Below are positions 48,203-57,712 of a DNA stretch of 64,000 nucleotides, in pieces (the first letter of the stretch is position 1; each line of letters begins with the position of its first letter). The notes below the pieces were generated by a model, which ran no database searches, was not told the origin of the DNA, and saw only the letters and a program-made list of their open reading frames with translations. Made by a program: the position numbers and the translations under genes. The DNA lies in contig JAFQSD010000002.1 in NCBI GenBank assembly GCA_017409785.1, positions 474,597-538,596 on the forward strand, written 5' to 3'. This DNA is from Bacilli bacterium. Lineage in GTDB: Bacteria; Bacillota_I; Bacilli_A; RF39; UBA660.

Positions 48203-50446
48203 TTATATTTCTAAAACACTCATTTCTTCTATGTTTTTTTCAACAATTCTATTTATTTTTCGCGCTCCACTATGTTCATAATCTATTTCCTCAACTATTT
48301 TATTAACATTTTTTGTGGATAAAAGATTTTTTAAATTACGTTTATCCCCAAATATTGTTAATTTTTTTCTTACAATTTTTTCAACAACACTCTTATCTAA
48401 ATTATTAAAAACTAAAACTTCATCAATCCTATTTAAAAACTCAATGCCTACAAAGTTCTTAAACTCATCAAGAATACGTTCTCTATTAACATTAGAAAAG
48501 CCAATACAATTTTTACTCATACCTAAATTAGAAGTCATAAATATAACTACATTACTAAAATCAACGCTTTCCCCTTTTGAATTTGTCATAACTCCCTCAT
48601 CAAATACTTGTAAAAAGAGTTTTAAAACACTAGGACTAGCTTTTTCTATTTCATCCAACAATAAAACTGAATAAGGATTAAACTTAATTCTGTCTAATAG
48701 ATTTTTACTTTCATTATAGCCAACATAACCTGGTGGCGAACCAATTATTTTACTACTACAAAATTCATCTTTATATTCACTCATATCTAATTTTATAAAA
48801 GATTCCTTGTTATAAAGTAATTTAGCATACTCTTTTACCAAAAATGTCTTTCCTAATCCACTTTTTCCAACCAATAAAATAACTATCGGCTTATTTTTCT
48901 TACTTTTAGACTTTTTAATAGTTAAACTTAATACTTTATCAATGATATCATCCTGGCCAAAAATCTTATCTTTTAACTCCTTAGAAATAATTTCTTTATT
49001 AATTCCCTTCAAATGCGTCATTGGAACACCTGTCCTTTTACTAACAATATTATATAAAACATCAATGCTTACATTTTTAGATAAATGTTCGGGATTATGT
49101 TCATACATATAATTATTAAACTCGCCCTCTAAAGTCATCTCTTTTTCTTTCAATTTACTCGCTGTATTGTAATCATGATTAATAATAGCTTTATTTTTAT
49201 CCTCTAGAACCTTTTTAATCGAAGCATTGTATTCCTTTACCCGCATATCTATTTCATCATCAACCAAAGCGGCCCTAGCACATGCTTCATCAAATAAATC
49301 AATTGCTTTATCTGGAAACCTACCAAAAGTAACATATCTTTCACACAATCTAACACATTCCTTAATTATTTCATCTTCAATTAAAACCCCATGAAAACTT
49401 TCATAAACATCCCTTAACTTAAATAAAATATTTTCAGTATCTTCGATTGTCATTTCATTAACACAAATTTTCTGAAATCTTCTATCTAAAGCTCTATCAT
49501 TCTCAATAAACTTATTATATTCATCTTTTGTAGTTGCACCTATAATACGAATTTTCCCTCTAGCTAAATAAGGCTTTAATATATTAGAGGCATCTATCGC
49601 ACCTTCAGCACCTCCTGCTCCAACTAAAGTGTGTATTTCGTCAATAAAAAGAATAACAGATTCTTCACTTTCCAACTCACTAATAATTTGATTAATTCTT
49701 TCTTCAAATTCCCCACGATATTTTGTTCCTGCTACAAGACTAGCCATAGAAAGGCTGTATACTCTCTTATTAAATAATTTTTTTGGCACCTCACCAATTT
49801 CAATTCTACGAACAAATTCTTCTACAATAGCTGTTTTCCCAACTCCTGCTTCTCCTATTAACAACGGATTATTTTTTGTTCTCCTAAGTAAAATTTCCAT
49901 TAATCTATCTACTATTTCATCTCTACCTATAACAGGATCAAAACCAGATTCGTTATATACTTTATTCATACAAATAGCATAATCTTCTAAAAGCAATTTA
50001 TTACCACTTACACCATTTTTAAGTACAAATCTATTAGAGAATTTCTCATATAAACTATCTATATCTATATTCATTCCCATTAATATCCTATTTGCAACTC
50101 CATCTCCTTCTTCTAATAAAGCAATAAACAAACCTTCAACAGTAATTAAAGAATCAACATCTTTGCATTCAACTATTGCACTTTCAATTACTCTTTTTAA
50201 AAGTGGAGTAAATAAAAACCAATCATTTTCTTTCTTTCCCACTCCAATAACAGAAATAATTTCATTTTTACATCTATCATATGTAACTTGGAAATTTTCT
50301 AAAAATTTTGTTATTTCTAAATCTTTATTATGTAAAATGGCTAAAAGTAAATGTTCACTTCCAACATATGGATGTTTTAATTCATACATTTCCTTTTTCA
50401 TCATTAATAGTATTTTTTGTGCTTCTTCAGTAAATCTTGAAAACAT
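48203..50446 (-). CDS. clpC: ATP-dependent Clp protease ATPase subunit ClpC
   Basis: A 747-residue AAA+ unfoldase. An N-terminal Clp repeat domain begins FSRFTEEAQKILLMMKKEM. The first ATPase has GEAGVGKT (about 199). A UVR-like linker follows (INHDYNTASKLKEKE). The second ATPase has GKSGLGKT (about 528). An IGF tripeptide near 647 (NCIGFSNV) sits where ClpP-binding loops are found, so it can probably feed ClpP. The usual operon partners ctsR, mcsA and mcsB are absent, leaving adaptor and heat-shock control unexplained. Confidence 0.93.
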   Translation of the reverse strand: MFSRFTEEAQKILLMMKKEMYELKHPYVGSEHLLLAILHNKDLEITKFLENFQVTYDRCKNEIISVIGVGKKENDWFLFTPLLKRVIESAIVECKDVDSLITVEGLFIALLEEGDGVANRILMGMNIDIDSLYEKFSNRFVLKNGVSGNKLLLEDYAICMNKVYNESGFDPVIGRDEIVDRLMEILLRRTKNNPLLIGEAGVGKTAIVEEFVRRIEIGEVPKKLFNKRVYSLSMASLVAGTKYRGEFEERINQIISELESEESVILFIDEIHTLVGAGGAEGAIDASNILKPYLARGKIRIIGATTKDEYNKFIENDRALDRRFQKICVNEMTIEDTENILFKLRDVYESFHGVLIEDEIIKECVRLCERYVTFGRFPDKAIDLFDEACARAALVDDEIDMRVKEYNASIKKVLEDKNKAIINHDYNTASKLKEKEMTLEGEFNNYMYEHNPEHLSKNVSIDVLYNIVSKRTGVPMTHLKGINKEIISKELKDKIFGQDDIIDKVLSLTIKKSKSKKNKPIVILLVGKSGLGKTFLVKEYAKLLYNKESFIKLDMSEYKDEFCSSKIIGSPPGYVGYNESKNLLDRIKFNPYSVLLLDEIEKASPSVLKLFLQVFDEGVMTNSKGESVDFSNVVIFMTSNLGMSKNCIGFSNVNRERILDEFKNFVGIEFLNRIDEVLVFNNLDKSVVEKIVRKKLTIFGDKRNLKNLLSTKNVNKIVEEIDYEHSGARKINRIVEKNIEEMSVLEI

Positions 50447-50548
50447 CTAAAATCATCTCCTTATAATAATAATTTTAGTTCTAAATTACTGCTACTCACA
50501 AGAAATTGCATACCCAAAAAAACTACAAAAAAAGCACAAAAAAAGCAC

Positions 50549-50573
50549 AAAAAAAAGGAAGCAATGCTTCCTT
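50549..50573 (-). terminator. Intrinsic terminator of the permease gene
   Basis: AAAGGAAGC-ATT-GCTTCCTTT followed by T residues on the minus strand. Confidence 0.85.
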
Positions 50574-50578
50574 TAATA

Positions 50579-52432
50579 TTATACTAAAACTAATATAGTA
50601 AATATAATTAGTAATACAACTAATATTTCTACAAGTAACTTCCAAATAGCTTTTAACCATTCTTTATAAGGAACTTCTAAATAAGATAATACAGTTGTTA
50701 AGATTAAACTTGTAGGTGCAACTAACATTGTAACTCCATATACTGATTGGAATAAAATTCCAGCAATTGGATATACATCTGTATTAGTAACAACTCCTGC
50801 AAAGTAAGGAACTACTGCTTGGAATACATATGCAGGATCTTGATTAAATAGTCCTGATAAAATTCCAGATAACGTAGCTGTTACAACATTGAATCCTTTA
50901 CCAATTGATAATAATCCTTTATAGATAGCTAATTGATAAGGATGATATGTTGTAGTAACTAAACAAGTATAAACAACAATAGTTATAAGCGCAGGAACTA
51001 ATGCCTTTTTAGCACCATTTGCAAATCCTTCTAATGCATCATCAACATTAACTTTATAAATAACTGTTAATAAAGCAATCACTACAGCCATTACTAAGAA
51101 TAAATCTGTAATAGACCATAATCCAAATGGATTAACTGTTCCAAGTAATTTACCAAAAATAGCAAATCCAAATAATTCAAATTCTGTTACTGCTGTTGTA
51201 GCATCAGCAAATGTTTCTAATCCAAATGTATCAGACCATGGAATAAAAGCAACAATCATAACTACAAACATTAAAATGAATCCAGTAACAATTGGCCAAA
51301 TGCTATGTTTACTATCAACAACTGTAGGAACAAACTTTTCAATAGAATCATTAACGATTGATTCTTTAACTACGATAACATCATCACCTTTTGCAGCTGC
51401 TTTAATGTCTTTTCTACTAGACTTAGATGAAGATTTACCTTTTGCTGTTGATTTTTTAGTTGTTGTAGATTTTTTAGTAGAACTTGTCTTTGTAGAAGCA
51501 CTCTTCTTAGTTCCAGTTGAACTAGATGTTTTCGAAGCACTCTTACCAGATTTACTACTAGTTGATTTCTTAGCTGGAGTTTTCTTTTCTTCTTTAACTT
51601 CAACTACTTTTTCTTCAACTTCTTCGCTCTTAACTACAGTTTTAGCAGCTTTAAGAGCAGCATAGTTTCCACTAATAGAACGTTTTGCATACATTAAAGT
51701 ATTAAAAATTAATAATACTAGTCCTGCTACTAAGATAATAACCTTAAGTAAAATATTATCCATCATATCTAATCCTAAAAGTGAATTTAATAAACCAGTA
51801 TTGCTAAAACCAAATGTAGTACCAGCAATACCAATCATAGTAGATCCTACTAATGTAAGTGCTACAACAATTTTATCGTATCCTAATAGTAAAATTACAG
51901 ATGCTAACAATGGGAAAAATAAAATTAATCCTAATTGTAAACCACAAATAGAAGTAATAACAGCTAAAAGTACCATCATAACTGATAATGCAATTGCTTC
52001 TTTTCCTTTGCAAATAGCAACAATCTTATCTAAAAAACTACGATAAGCAGGAATCTTATGTAAAATTCCATAGAATCCACCAACTAATACTATGAATAAA
52101 GCAATATATCCAAAGTATGATAAAGCAGTTAGTGAATAATTAAATACGTCGAATAGACCTATTTGAACGCGTCCTTGATCGATATACTCACCAGAATAAT
52201 AAGCAGCTGGTAAAATCCAAGCAAGTACACACAATGCAAATGTTGTAACTAACACAACTTTTAATGTATTGTTCTTATCTTTAAGATTCCATAACAATAA
52301 CACTAACTCAACTAATGATAATCCACATTTAACTAATACTCCCCAGTCCTTATCAGGTAAGAATAATGCAGATATTAACCACAAAGCAGTCACAACTAAA
52401 AGAACGACTTTCATTGTATTATGTTTCTTCAT
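50579..52432 (-). CDS. YfcC-like (IT superfamily) membrane transporter with Lys/Ser-rich insertion
   Basis: A 617-residue polytopic protein with about a dozen hydrophobic segments. The sequence WILPAAYYSGEYID near residue 77 is the pattern of YfcC/C4-dicarboxylate-type anion or amino-acid carriers, and two roughly similar halves are seen (residues 50-255 and 370-617). The substrate is unknown. Between the halves, about 265-360, lies a low-complexity, strongly basic Lys/Ser/Thr stretch (SSKSGKSASKTSSS, STKKSTTTKKS) in what should be a cytoplasmic loop. It is monocistronic, inserted between lysS and clpC, with its own terminator. Confidence 0.7.
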   Translation of the reverse strand: MKKHNTMKVVLLVVTALWLISALFLPDKDWGVLVKCGLSLVELVLLLWNLKDKNNTLKVVLVTTFALCVLAWILPAAYYSGEYIDQGRVQIGLFDVFNYSLTALSYFGYIALFIVLVGGFYGILHKIPAYRSFLDKIVAICKGKEAIALSVMMVLLAVITSICGLQLGLILFFPLLASVILLLGYDKIVVALTLVGSTMIGIAGTTFGFSNTGLLNSLLGLDMMDNILLKVIILVAGLVLLIFNTLMYAKRSISGNYAALKAAKTVVKSEEVEEKVVEVKEEKKTPAKKSTSSKSGKSASKTSSSTGTKKSASTKTSSTKKSTTTKKSTAKGKSSSKSSRKDIKAAAKGDDVIVVKESIVNDSIEKFVPTVVDSKHSIWPIVTGFILMFVVMIVAFIPWSDTFGLETFADATTAVTEFELFGFAIFGKLLGTVNPFGLWSITDLFLVMAVVIALLTVIYKVNVDDALEGFANGAKKALVPALITIVVYTCLVTTTYHPYQLAIYKGLLSIGKGFNVVTATLSGILSGLFNQDPAYVFQAVVPYFAGVVTNTDVYPIAGILFQSVYGVTMLVAPTSLILTTVLSYLEVPYKEWLKAIWKLLVEILVVLLIIFTILVLV

Positions 52433-52520
52433 AATTAACCTCCCACTATAATTATACTATAACAGCCTTATTTTTCAAGCATTTCAAGGGTTTTTATATG
52501 AAATTTTGGTGAAAAGCAAA

Positions 52521-52545
52521 GAAAAAAGACTCTATTCAGAGTCCT
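52521..52545 (-). terminator. Intrinsic terminator of lysS
   Basis: AGGACTCT-GAAT-AGAGTCTT then T residues on the minus strand. Confidence 0.8.
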
Positions 52546-54013
52546 TATTTTCTACGTTTAATGGTCTCATTAATGGGAACATAACAACATCTTTAATATT
52601 GTCTGCATTTGTAAGTAATTGAACTACACGATCAATTCCCATTCCCCATCCACTAATAGGTGGCATACCAACTTCCATAGCTGAAATATATTCATGATCC
52701 ATTGGCATAGCCTCTTCATCACCATCAGCTTTTAAAGCTGCTTGAACTTCAAGTCTTCTTTCTTGTTCTTGAGGATCAACAAGTTCTGAATAAGCATTGA
52801 TAATCTCTGCTCCATTAATAATTAATTGGAATCTATCAGTAATTTCTGGATTATCATCATTAGCTCTTGCTAATGGACTTAAACTAATTGGATGTTCTGT
52901 TAAGAAGATTGGATTAACAACATTTGGTCTAGCAACTTTCTTATATAATTGGTCAACTAAATTACCAAATCCTAAATTTTCTAATGGTGTATCACAATCA
53001 ATCTCAATTTTTTCATCATAAATTTTTTGTAATAATAATTCTTTAGTATTATATTCATTAATATCAATACTACTATATTGTAAGATTAAATCTCTAAAGC
53101 TAACACTTGGCCATTCTCCACCAAGATCAACTTGTTTATCTCCAACAGTAATAACTAATGTACCATATAATTTTTGAATAATGTGTTGTAACATTTCTCT
53201 TAAGAACTTCATATTATCTTTATAATTATAGTAAGCACAATATCCTTCAATCATTGTAAAATCTTGTAAGTGAGTTGCATCAATTCCTTCATTTCTAAAA
53301 CATCTAGCAATTTCGAATACTTTATTTATTCCACCAACAACTGCTCTTTTTAAATAAGTTTCAGGTGCAATTCTTAAATATAAATCAATATCTAATGCAT
53401 TATGATGTGTAATAAATGGTCTTGCTGTTGCTCCACTTGCTTTATTATTTAAGATTGGAGTTTCAATTTCCATATATCCAGCTTCATCTAAATAATTTCT
53501 AATTTCACGAATAAATCTACTTCTGAAAATAAATTTCTTTTTAGATTCATCATTCATAATTAAATCTAAATATCTTTCACGATAAATTGTTTCAATATCT
53601 TCAATTCCATGGAATTTTTCAGGAAGTGGCTTTAACGCTTTTCCTAAGAATGTAATACTATCAGCTCTAACAGTTTTTTCACCAGTATGAGTAGTAAATA
53701 CTTCTCCTTCAACTCCAATAAAATCTCCTAAGTCATAATTTGCTTTAAATTGTTGATATGCTTCTTCACCAATCATATCCATTTTAACCGAAATTTGAAT
53801 CTTCCCATGAATATCACCAATAGTTAAGAAACTCATCTTACCCATTTTTCTCATTAATATAATTCTACCAGCAACTCTAACACCAGTAGTTCCATCTTCT
53901 AACTCTGCAGCTTCATGTAGTTCATAATTTATTTCATATCTTTCAGGATATGGTTGTTCAATATTTTGTAATTTTTCTCTTCTAACAATTTCTTGTTCAC
54001 TTAATTCTCTCAT
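52532..54013 (-). CDS. lysS: Lysyl-tRNA synthetase (class II)
   Basis: A 493-residue class II enzyme. The N-terminal OB-fold anticodon domain (RVAGRIILMRKMGKMSFLTI) precedes the catalytic domain with motif 2 (FEIARCFRNEGIDATHLQDF) and motif 3 (GWGMGIDRVVQLL). It charges tRNA-Lys. dusB and a 39-codon ORF lie just upstream in the same direction. GGAG precedes the ATG. Confidence 0.97.
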   Translation of the reverse strand: MRELSEQEIVRREKLQNIEQPYPERYEINYELHEAAELEDGTTGVRVAGRIILMRKMGKMSFLTIGDIHGKIQISVKMDMIGEEAYQQFKANYDLGDFIGVEGEVFTTHTGEKTVRADSITFLGKALKPLPEKFHGIEDIETIYRERYLDLIMNDESKKKFIFRSRFIREIRNYLDEAGYMEIETPILNNKASGATARPFITHHNALDIDLYLRIAPETYLKRAVVGGINKVFEIARCFRNEGIDATHLQDFTMIEGYCAYYNYKDNMKFLREMLQHIIQKLYGTLVITVGDKQVDLGGEWPSVSFRDLILQYSSIDINEYNTKELLLQKIYDEKIEIDCDTPLENLGFGNLVDQLYKKVARPNVVNPIFLTEHPISLSPLARANDDNPEITDRFQLIINGAEIINAYSELVDPQEQERRLEVQAALKADGDEEAMPMDHEYISAMEVGMPPISGWGMGIDRVVQLLTNADNIKDVVMFPLMRPLNVENKDSE

Positions 54014-54046
54014 TTGTATATTACTCCTTCTTTTTGTAAGTAACCT

Positions 54047-54166
54047 TTATACAAGTAGATTAGATTTAGTAACTAACCTACCAAAAGGTCCAATTATAAA
54101 TTTTTGTTTGTCAGATTTGTCACTTTTGTCTGATTTCTCAGATTCAGATACGTCTTTGTTACTCAT
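54047..54166 (-). CDS. 39-codon ORF coupled to dusB, upstream of lysS
   Basis: ATG 54166 overlaps the dusB stop (ATGAGTAA) and follows GGAGGG at good distance; TAA is at 54047-54049. The peptide starts MSNKDVSESEKSDKSDKSDK, a run of Ser/Asp/Lys repeats, then FIIGPFGRLVTKS and LLV. No signal or membrane segment is seen. The strong ribosome binding site and the coupling argue that it is translated. I recognise no family; it might be a small protein or a leader for lysS. Confidence 0.6.
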   Translation of the reverse strand: MSNKDVSESEKSDKSDKSDKQKFIIGPFGRLVTKSNLLV

Positions 54167-55136
54167 CTAATCCCTCCTTAAATTCATTTAATATATCGAT
54201 TATATCACGAATATTCGAAGTTTGATAGATATTATTTTTAACAATATTTCCATCCTTCATACCTTTTAAATACCAACCAATGTGATTTCTTATTTCTAAA
54301 CAAGCAAGATGCTCATCTTTTAAATCATTTAAATAATCTAAATGATGTAAACACATATCAATCTTTTCTCTATTAGAAATCTTATCTATTTCTTTTCCAT
54401 CTAAGAAATCAATTGTATTTTTAATTATCCAAGGATTTCCTAAAACTCCTCTTCCAATCATAACTGCATCACAATTAGTTTCATCTAACATTCTCTTAGC
54501 ATCTTCAGGGCTTTTAATATCTCCATTCCCTATAACAGGAATTGAAACATTATCTTTAACAGCCTTAATAACACTCCAGTCAGCATTTCCACTATAACCT
54601 TGGCTTCTTGTTCTAGGATGAACACAAATAGCACTAGCACCAGCTTTTTCTATTATTTTAGCCACTTCTACTGCATTGATATTTTTATGATCCCATCCAC
54701 TACGTATTTTTACAGTAACAGGAATCGGTACAGCTTCAACAACCGCTTTTACAATCTCATATATCTTCTCAGGGTTTTTCAACAATGCAGAACCAGCTTG
54801 CGCACGAACTGCAACTTTAGGAACAGGACATCCCATATTAATATCTATAATATCAGGATGCATATTTTCATAAATGTATTTGGCAGCTACAACAAAAGAT
54901 TCTTTATCAGACCCAAATATTTGTTGAACGATAGGTCTTTCTTCTTCTGTCATATAAAGCATATCAATTGTTTTCTTATTATTATAAGTAATTGCTTTAT
55001 CACTAACCATTTCAGCATAAATTAATCCACAGCCCATTTCCTTGCAAATTCTTCTAAACGCCGAATTACAAATACCAGCCATAGGTGCTAAAACAACCTG
55101 ATTCTTAATTTTAACATTACCTATATTCCATTCCAT
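54159..55136 (-). CDS. dusB: tRNA-dihydrouridine synthase
   Basis: A 325-residue flavoenzyme that reduces uridines in tRNA. The TIM-barrel pattern is clear: VVLAPMAGICNSAFRRIC, DINMGCPVPKVAVRAQAGSAL with catalytic C103, PVTVKIRSGWD, ICVHPRTRSQGY, PVIGNGDIKSPEDAKRM and MIGRGVLGNPW. Assigned to the DusB type because the Bacillus dusB gene also precedes lysS; exact target positions are not determined. Confidence 0.93.
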   Translation of the reverse strand: MEWNIGNVKIKNQVVLAPMAGICNSAFRRICKEMGCGLIYAEMVSDKAITYNNKKTIDMLYMTEEERPIVQQIFGSDKESFVVAAKYIYENMHPDIIDINMGCPVPKVAVRAQAGSALLKNPEKIYEIVKAVVEAVPIPVTVKIRSGWDHKNINAVEVAKIIEKAGASAICVHPRTRSQGYSGNADWSVIKAVKDNVSIPVIGNGDIKSPEDAKRMLDETNCDAVMIGRGVLGNPWIIKNTIDFLDGKEIDKISNREKIDMCLHHLDYLNDLKDEHLACLEIRNHIGWYLKGMKDGNIVKNNIYQTSNIRDIIDILNEFKEGLDE

Positions 55137-55197
55137 AAAATCGTCTCTTTCCCTTTAAATCAAGCATATTATACAACAAAAACACATATTTATACAA

Positions 55198-55222
55198 GAA
55201 AAAAGAATGACTAAGTCATTCT
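55198..55222 (-). terminator. Intrinsic terminator of mscL
   Basis: AGAATGA-CTTAG-TCATTCT then TTTTT on the minus strand. Confidence 0.8.
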
Positions 55223-55230
55223 ATATAAAA

Positions 55231-55674
55231 TTATTTACTATTTTTCTTTAACAAATCTCTAATTTCTTCAAGAAGTAATACCTCATCACTCTTTTTAGGT
55301 TCTTCCTTCTTTTCTTCTTTTGGTTCTTCTTTTTTCTTGAACTTTTCAAATACTTTAACCATTGCAAAAATACAAGCAGCAATAATTAAGAAATCCACAA
55401 CTGTTTGAATAAATAAACCATAATTAATTTGTGCATCTTTAAAACCAAAACTTAATTCACTAAAATTAAGACCTCCAAGAAAAACGCCAATGATTGGAGT
55501 TAAAACATCATTTACTAAACTAGTAACAATCTTACCAAAAGCACCACCGATAATAACACCGACAGCCATATCCACAACATTTCCTCTTGAGATAAATGAT
55601 TTAAAATCTCCACCCAATTTTTTTACCTTACCGAGTTCTTTTTTTGCATCAAGTTCTATTTTCTTCTTTTTCAT
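55231..55674 (-). CDS. mscL: Large-conductance mechanosensitive channel
   Basis: A 147-residue homo-oligomeric channel that opens under membrane tension and protects against osmotic downshock. It has FKSFISRGNVVDMAVGVIIGGAFGKIVTSLV (pore helix and gate), a periplasmic-type loop, a second membrane segment (VVDFLIIAACIFAMVKVF), and a C-terminal Lys/Glu-rich helical bundle ending LLLEEIRDLL. An N-terminal Lys-rich extension of about 20 residues is longer than in E. coli. It is an insertion between ftsH and dusB relative to Bacillus. Confidence 0.95.
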   Translation of the reverse strand: MKKKKIELDAKKELGKVKKLGGDFKSFISRGNVVDMAVGVIIGGAFGKIVTSLVNDVLTPIIGVFLGGLNFSELSFGFKDAQINYGLFIQTVVDFLIIAACIFAMVKVFEKFKKKEEPKEEKKEEPKKSDEVLLLEEIRDLLKKNSK

Positions 55675-55726
55675 TATAATTCCACTCCTCTTAGTTTTAT
55701 TATAATTATTATCTATATTTTTTCAA

Positions 55727-55762
55727 GAAAAAAGAGTTAAATTAAACATCTAACTCTTTTAG
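55727..55762 (-). terminator. Intrinsic terminator of ftsH
   Basis: AAAAGAGTTA and TAACTCTTTT arms followed by TTTTCTTG on the minus strand, spanning the ftsH stop. Confidence 0.75.
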
Positions 55763-57700
55763 TAATTCAGCCTTAGTCATTTTAGAAGCATTCTTAATAC
55801 CTTTTTCTTTAGCAATTTCACGTAACTTAGTTACTGACATAGCTTCTAAATTACTTTCATCTTCTTCAGGCATTTTCTTATGTTCAACTAAATAATCAAT
55901 TTGTTCTTTAGTCAATGTTTCATATTCTAATAATGTTTCAGCGATTAATTTTAATAAATCTTCATTCTTTTTAATAATTTCTGTAGCTTTCTTATGACAG
56001 TTATTAATAATTTTTCTCATTTCCATATCAATTTCATTTGCTACTTCATTAGAAAAATGTTGACTCTTATTGTAATCTCTTCCTAAGAATACACTACCAG
56101 CTTGTTGTTCAAATTGAAGAGGTCCTAAATCACTCATTCCGTATTCAGTAACCATTGCTCTAGCAATCTTAGTAGCTTTTTCAAAGTCATTATGTGCACC
56201 TGTTGTAATTTCACCAAATATAACTTCTTCAGCAGTTCTACCTCCAAGTAAACCTGTAATTTGTTCTAATAAATCAGTTTTAGTAGAACACATTTTTTCT
56301 TCACTTGGCACCATCATGTTATAACCACCAGCTGTACCTCTTGGAATAATTGTTACTTTTTGTACAACATTAGCATGTGCAAGTTTTAATCCAATAACAG
56401 CGTGTCCAGCTTCATGATAAGCAACTAACTTACGATCATTTTCACTATATTTATGAGAAGCTTTTGCAGGTCCCATAAGAACTCTATCTGTAGCTTCATC
56501 GATTTCACTCATAGTAATTTCTTCTTTATTACGTCTTACAGCAAGTAATGCTGCTTCATTAAGTAAGTTTTCTAAGTCAGCTCCACTAAATCCAGGAGTT
56601 CTTTTAGCTAAGTTTTGTAATGTAATTCCCTCAGCTAAAGTTTTATTTCTAGCATGTACAGCTAAAATTTCTTCACGACCCTTTATATCAGGCAAATTAA
56701 CAGTAACTTGTCTATCGAAACGTCCAGGTCTAAGTAATGCAGGATCTAATACATCTGGACGGTTAGTAGCAGCAATAATGATAATTCCTTCATTAGCACC
56801 AAATCCATCCATTTCAGTAAGTAATTGGTTAAGTGTTTGTTCACGTTCATCATGACCTCCACCTAAACCAGTACCTCTTTGTCTACCAACTGCATCAATT
56901 TCATCAATAAATATTAAACATGGAGCATTTCTTTTAGCTTGTTGGAACATATCTCTTACACGAGAAGCACCAACTCCAACGAATAATTCTACGAAATCAG
57001 AACCACTAATAAAGTAGAATGGAACATCAGCTTCACCAGCAACAGCTTTTGCTAATAAAGTTTTACCAGTTCCTGGAGGACCAAATAATAATACTCCTTT
57101 TGGAATTCTAGCTCCAAGTTTTTGGAACTTTTTTGAATTCTTTAAGAAATCTATTAATTCCTTAACTTCTTCTTTTTCTTCTTTTAATCCAGCAACATCT
57201 TTAAATGTAACTTTATTGTTATCACTATTTAGTTTAGCTCTACTCTTACCAAAGTCCATAGAACTTTTATTACCAGCAACTTGTTTATTTAAAAACCACA
57301 TTGCAACAGCAATTAATATAACAAATGGTAATACATTAACTAAAATAACAAGTAACGAACTTGAAGCAGGATCTGGCTCAGTAGTTAATTTAAAATCTTG
57401 ATTATCACTAGCCTCAACAATCTTCTTCATTACTTCATCACTTAATGGTAATACCGTTTTAAAAGATTCTCCATCTTTATAATTATCTAATGTACCACTT
57501 ACGTCATAAGTATGACCACTAGTACGTGGAACTATTTCTAATTCTTTAATTTTTCCACCATCTAAATTCTCAATAAATTGATCATAACTCAAATCATGTA
57601 CTTTTATGTTTGTAAAACCAATTGCATAAAACATCCCTAACATAATTAAAGCTATAAATAAATAAGGCAATAAACCTCTTTTTACAGTTTTCTTATCCAC
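55742..57700 (-). CDS. ftsH: ATP-dependent zinc metalloprotease FtsH
   Basis: A 652-residue membrane protease. Two membrane segments (about 12-28 and 112-132) flank an extracytoplasmic domain. The AAA domain has Walker A GPPGTGKT (about 208-215) and [13 protein letters not shown], and the protease site HEAGH is near 426. After the usual end there is a 30-residue extension, [20 protein letters not shown] and [12 protein letters not shown], that looks like a SAP/Rho-N helix-extension-helix. It degrades misassembled membrane proteins and possibly tmRNA-tagged ones. tilS lies 12 bases upstream, the Bacillus order minus hprT. Confidence 0.97.
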   Translation of the reverse strand: MDKKTVKRGLLPYLFIALIMLGMFYAIGFTNIKVHDLSYDQFIENLDGGKIKELEIVPRTSGHTYDVSGTLDNYKDGESFKTVLPLSDEVMKKIVEASDNQDFKLTTEPDPASSSLLVILVNVLPFVILIAVAMWFLNKQVAGNKSSMDFGKSRAKLNSDNNKVTFKDVAGLKEEKEEVKELIDFLKNSKKFQKLGARIPKGVLLFGPPGTGKTLLAKAVAGEADVPFYFISGSDFVELFVGVGASRVRDMFQQAKRNAPCLIFIDEIDAVGRQRGTGLGGGHDEREQTLNQLLTEMDGFGANEGIIIIAATNRPDVLDPALLRPGRFDRQVTVNLPDIKGREEILAVHARNKTLAEGITLQNLAKRTPGFSGADLENLLNEAALLAVRRNKEEITMSEIDEATDRVLMGPAKASHKYSENDRKLVAYHEAGHAVIGLKLAHANVVQKVTIIPRGTAGGYNMMVPSEEKMCSTKTDLLEQITGLLGGRTAEEVIFGEITTGAHNDFEKATKIARAMVTEYGMSDLGPLQFEQQAGSVFLGRDYNKSQHFSNEVANEIDMEMRKIINNCHKKATEIIKKNEDLLKLIAETLLEYETLTKEQIDYLVEHKKMPEEDESNLEAMSVTKLREIAKEKGIKNASKMTKAELLKELDV

Positions 57701-57712
57701 TAAATTCCCTCC

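Noticed and set aside
50520..50558. Short A-rich repeats resembling an array
   Set aside because: Only imperfect copies of a CAC-plus-A-run; no repeat-spacer structure and no cas genes in the window.
54600..55025. Rightward 141-codon frame opposite dusB
   Set aside because: Composition rich in Phe, Tyr, Asn and Ser, no ribosome binding site, and fully antisense to a well-conserved gene.
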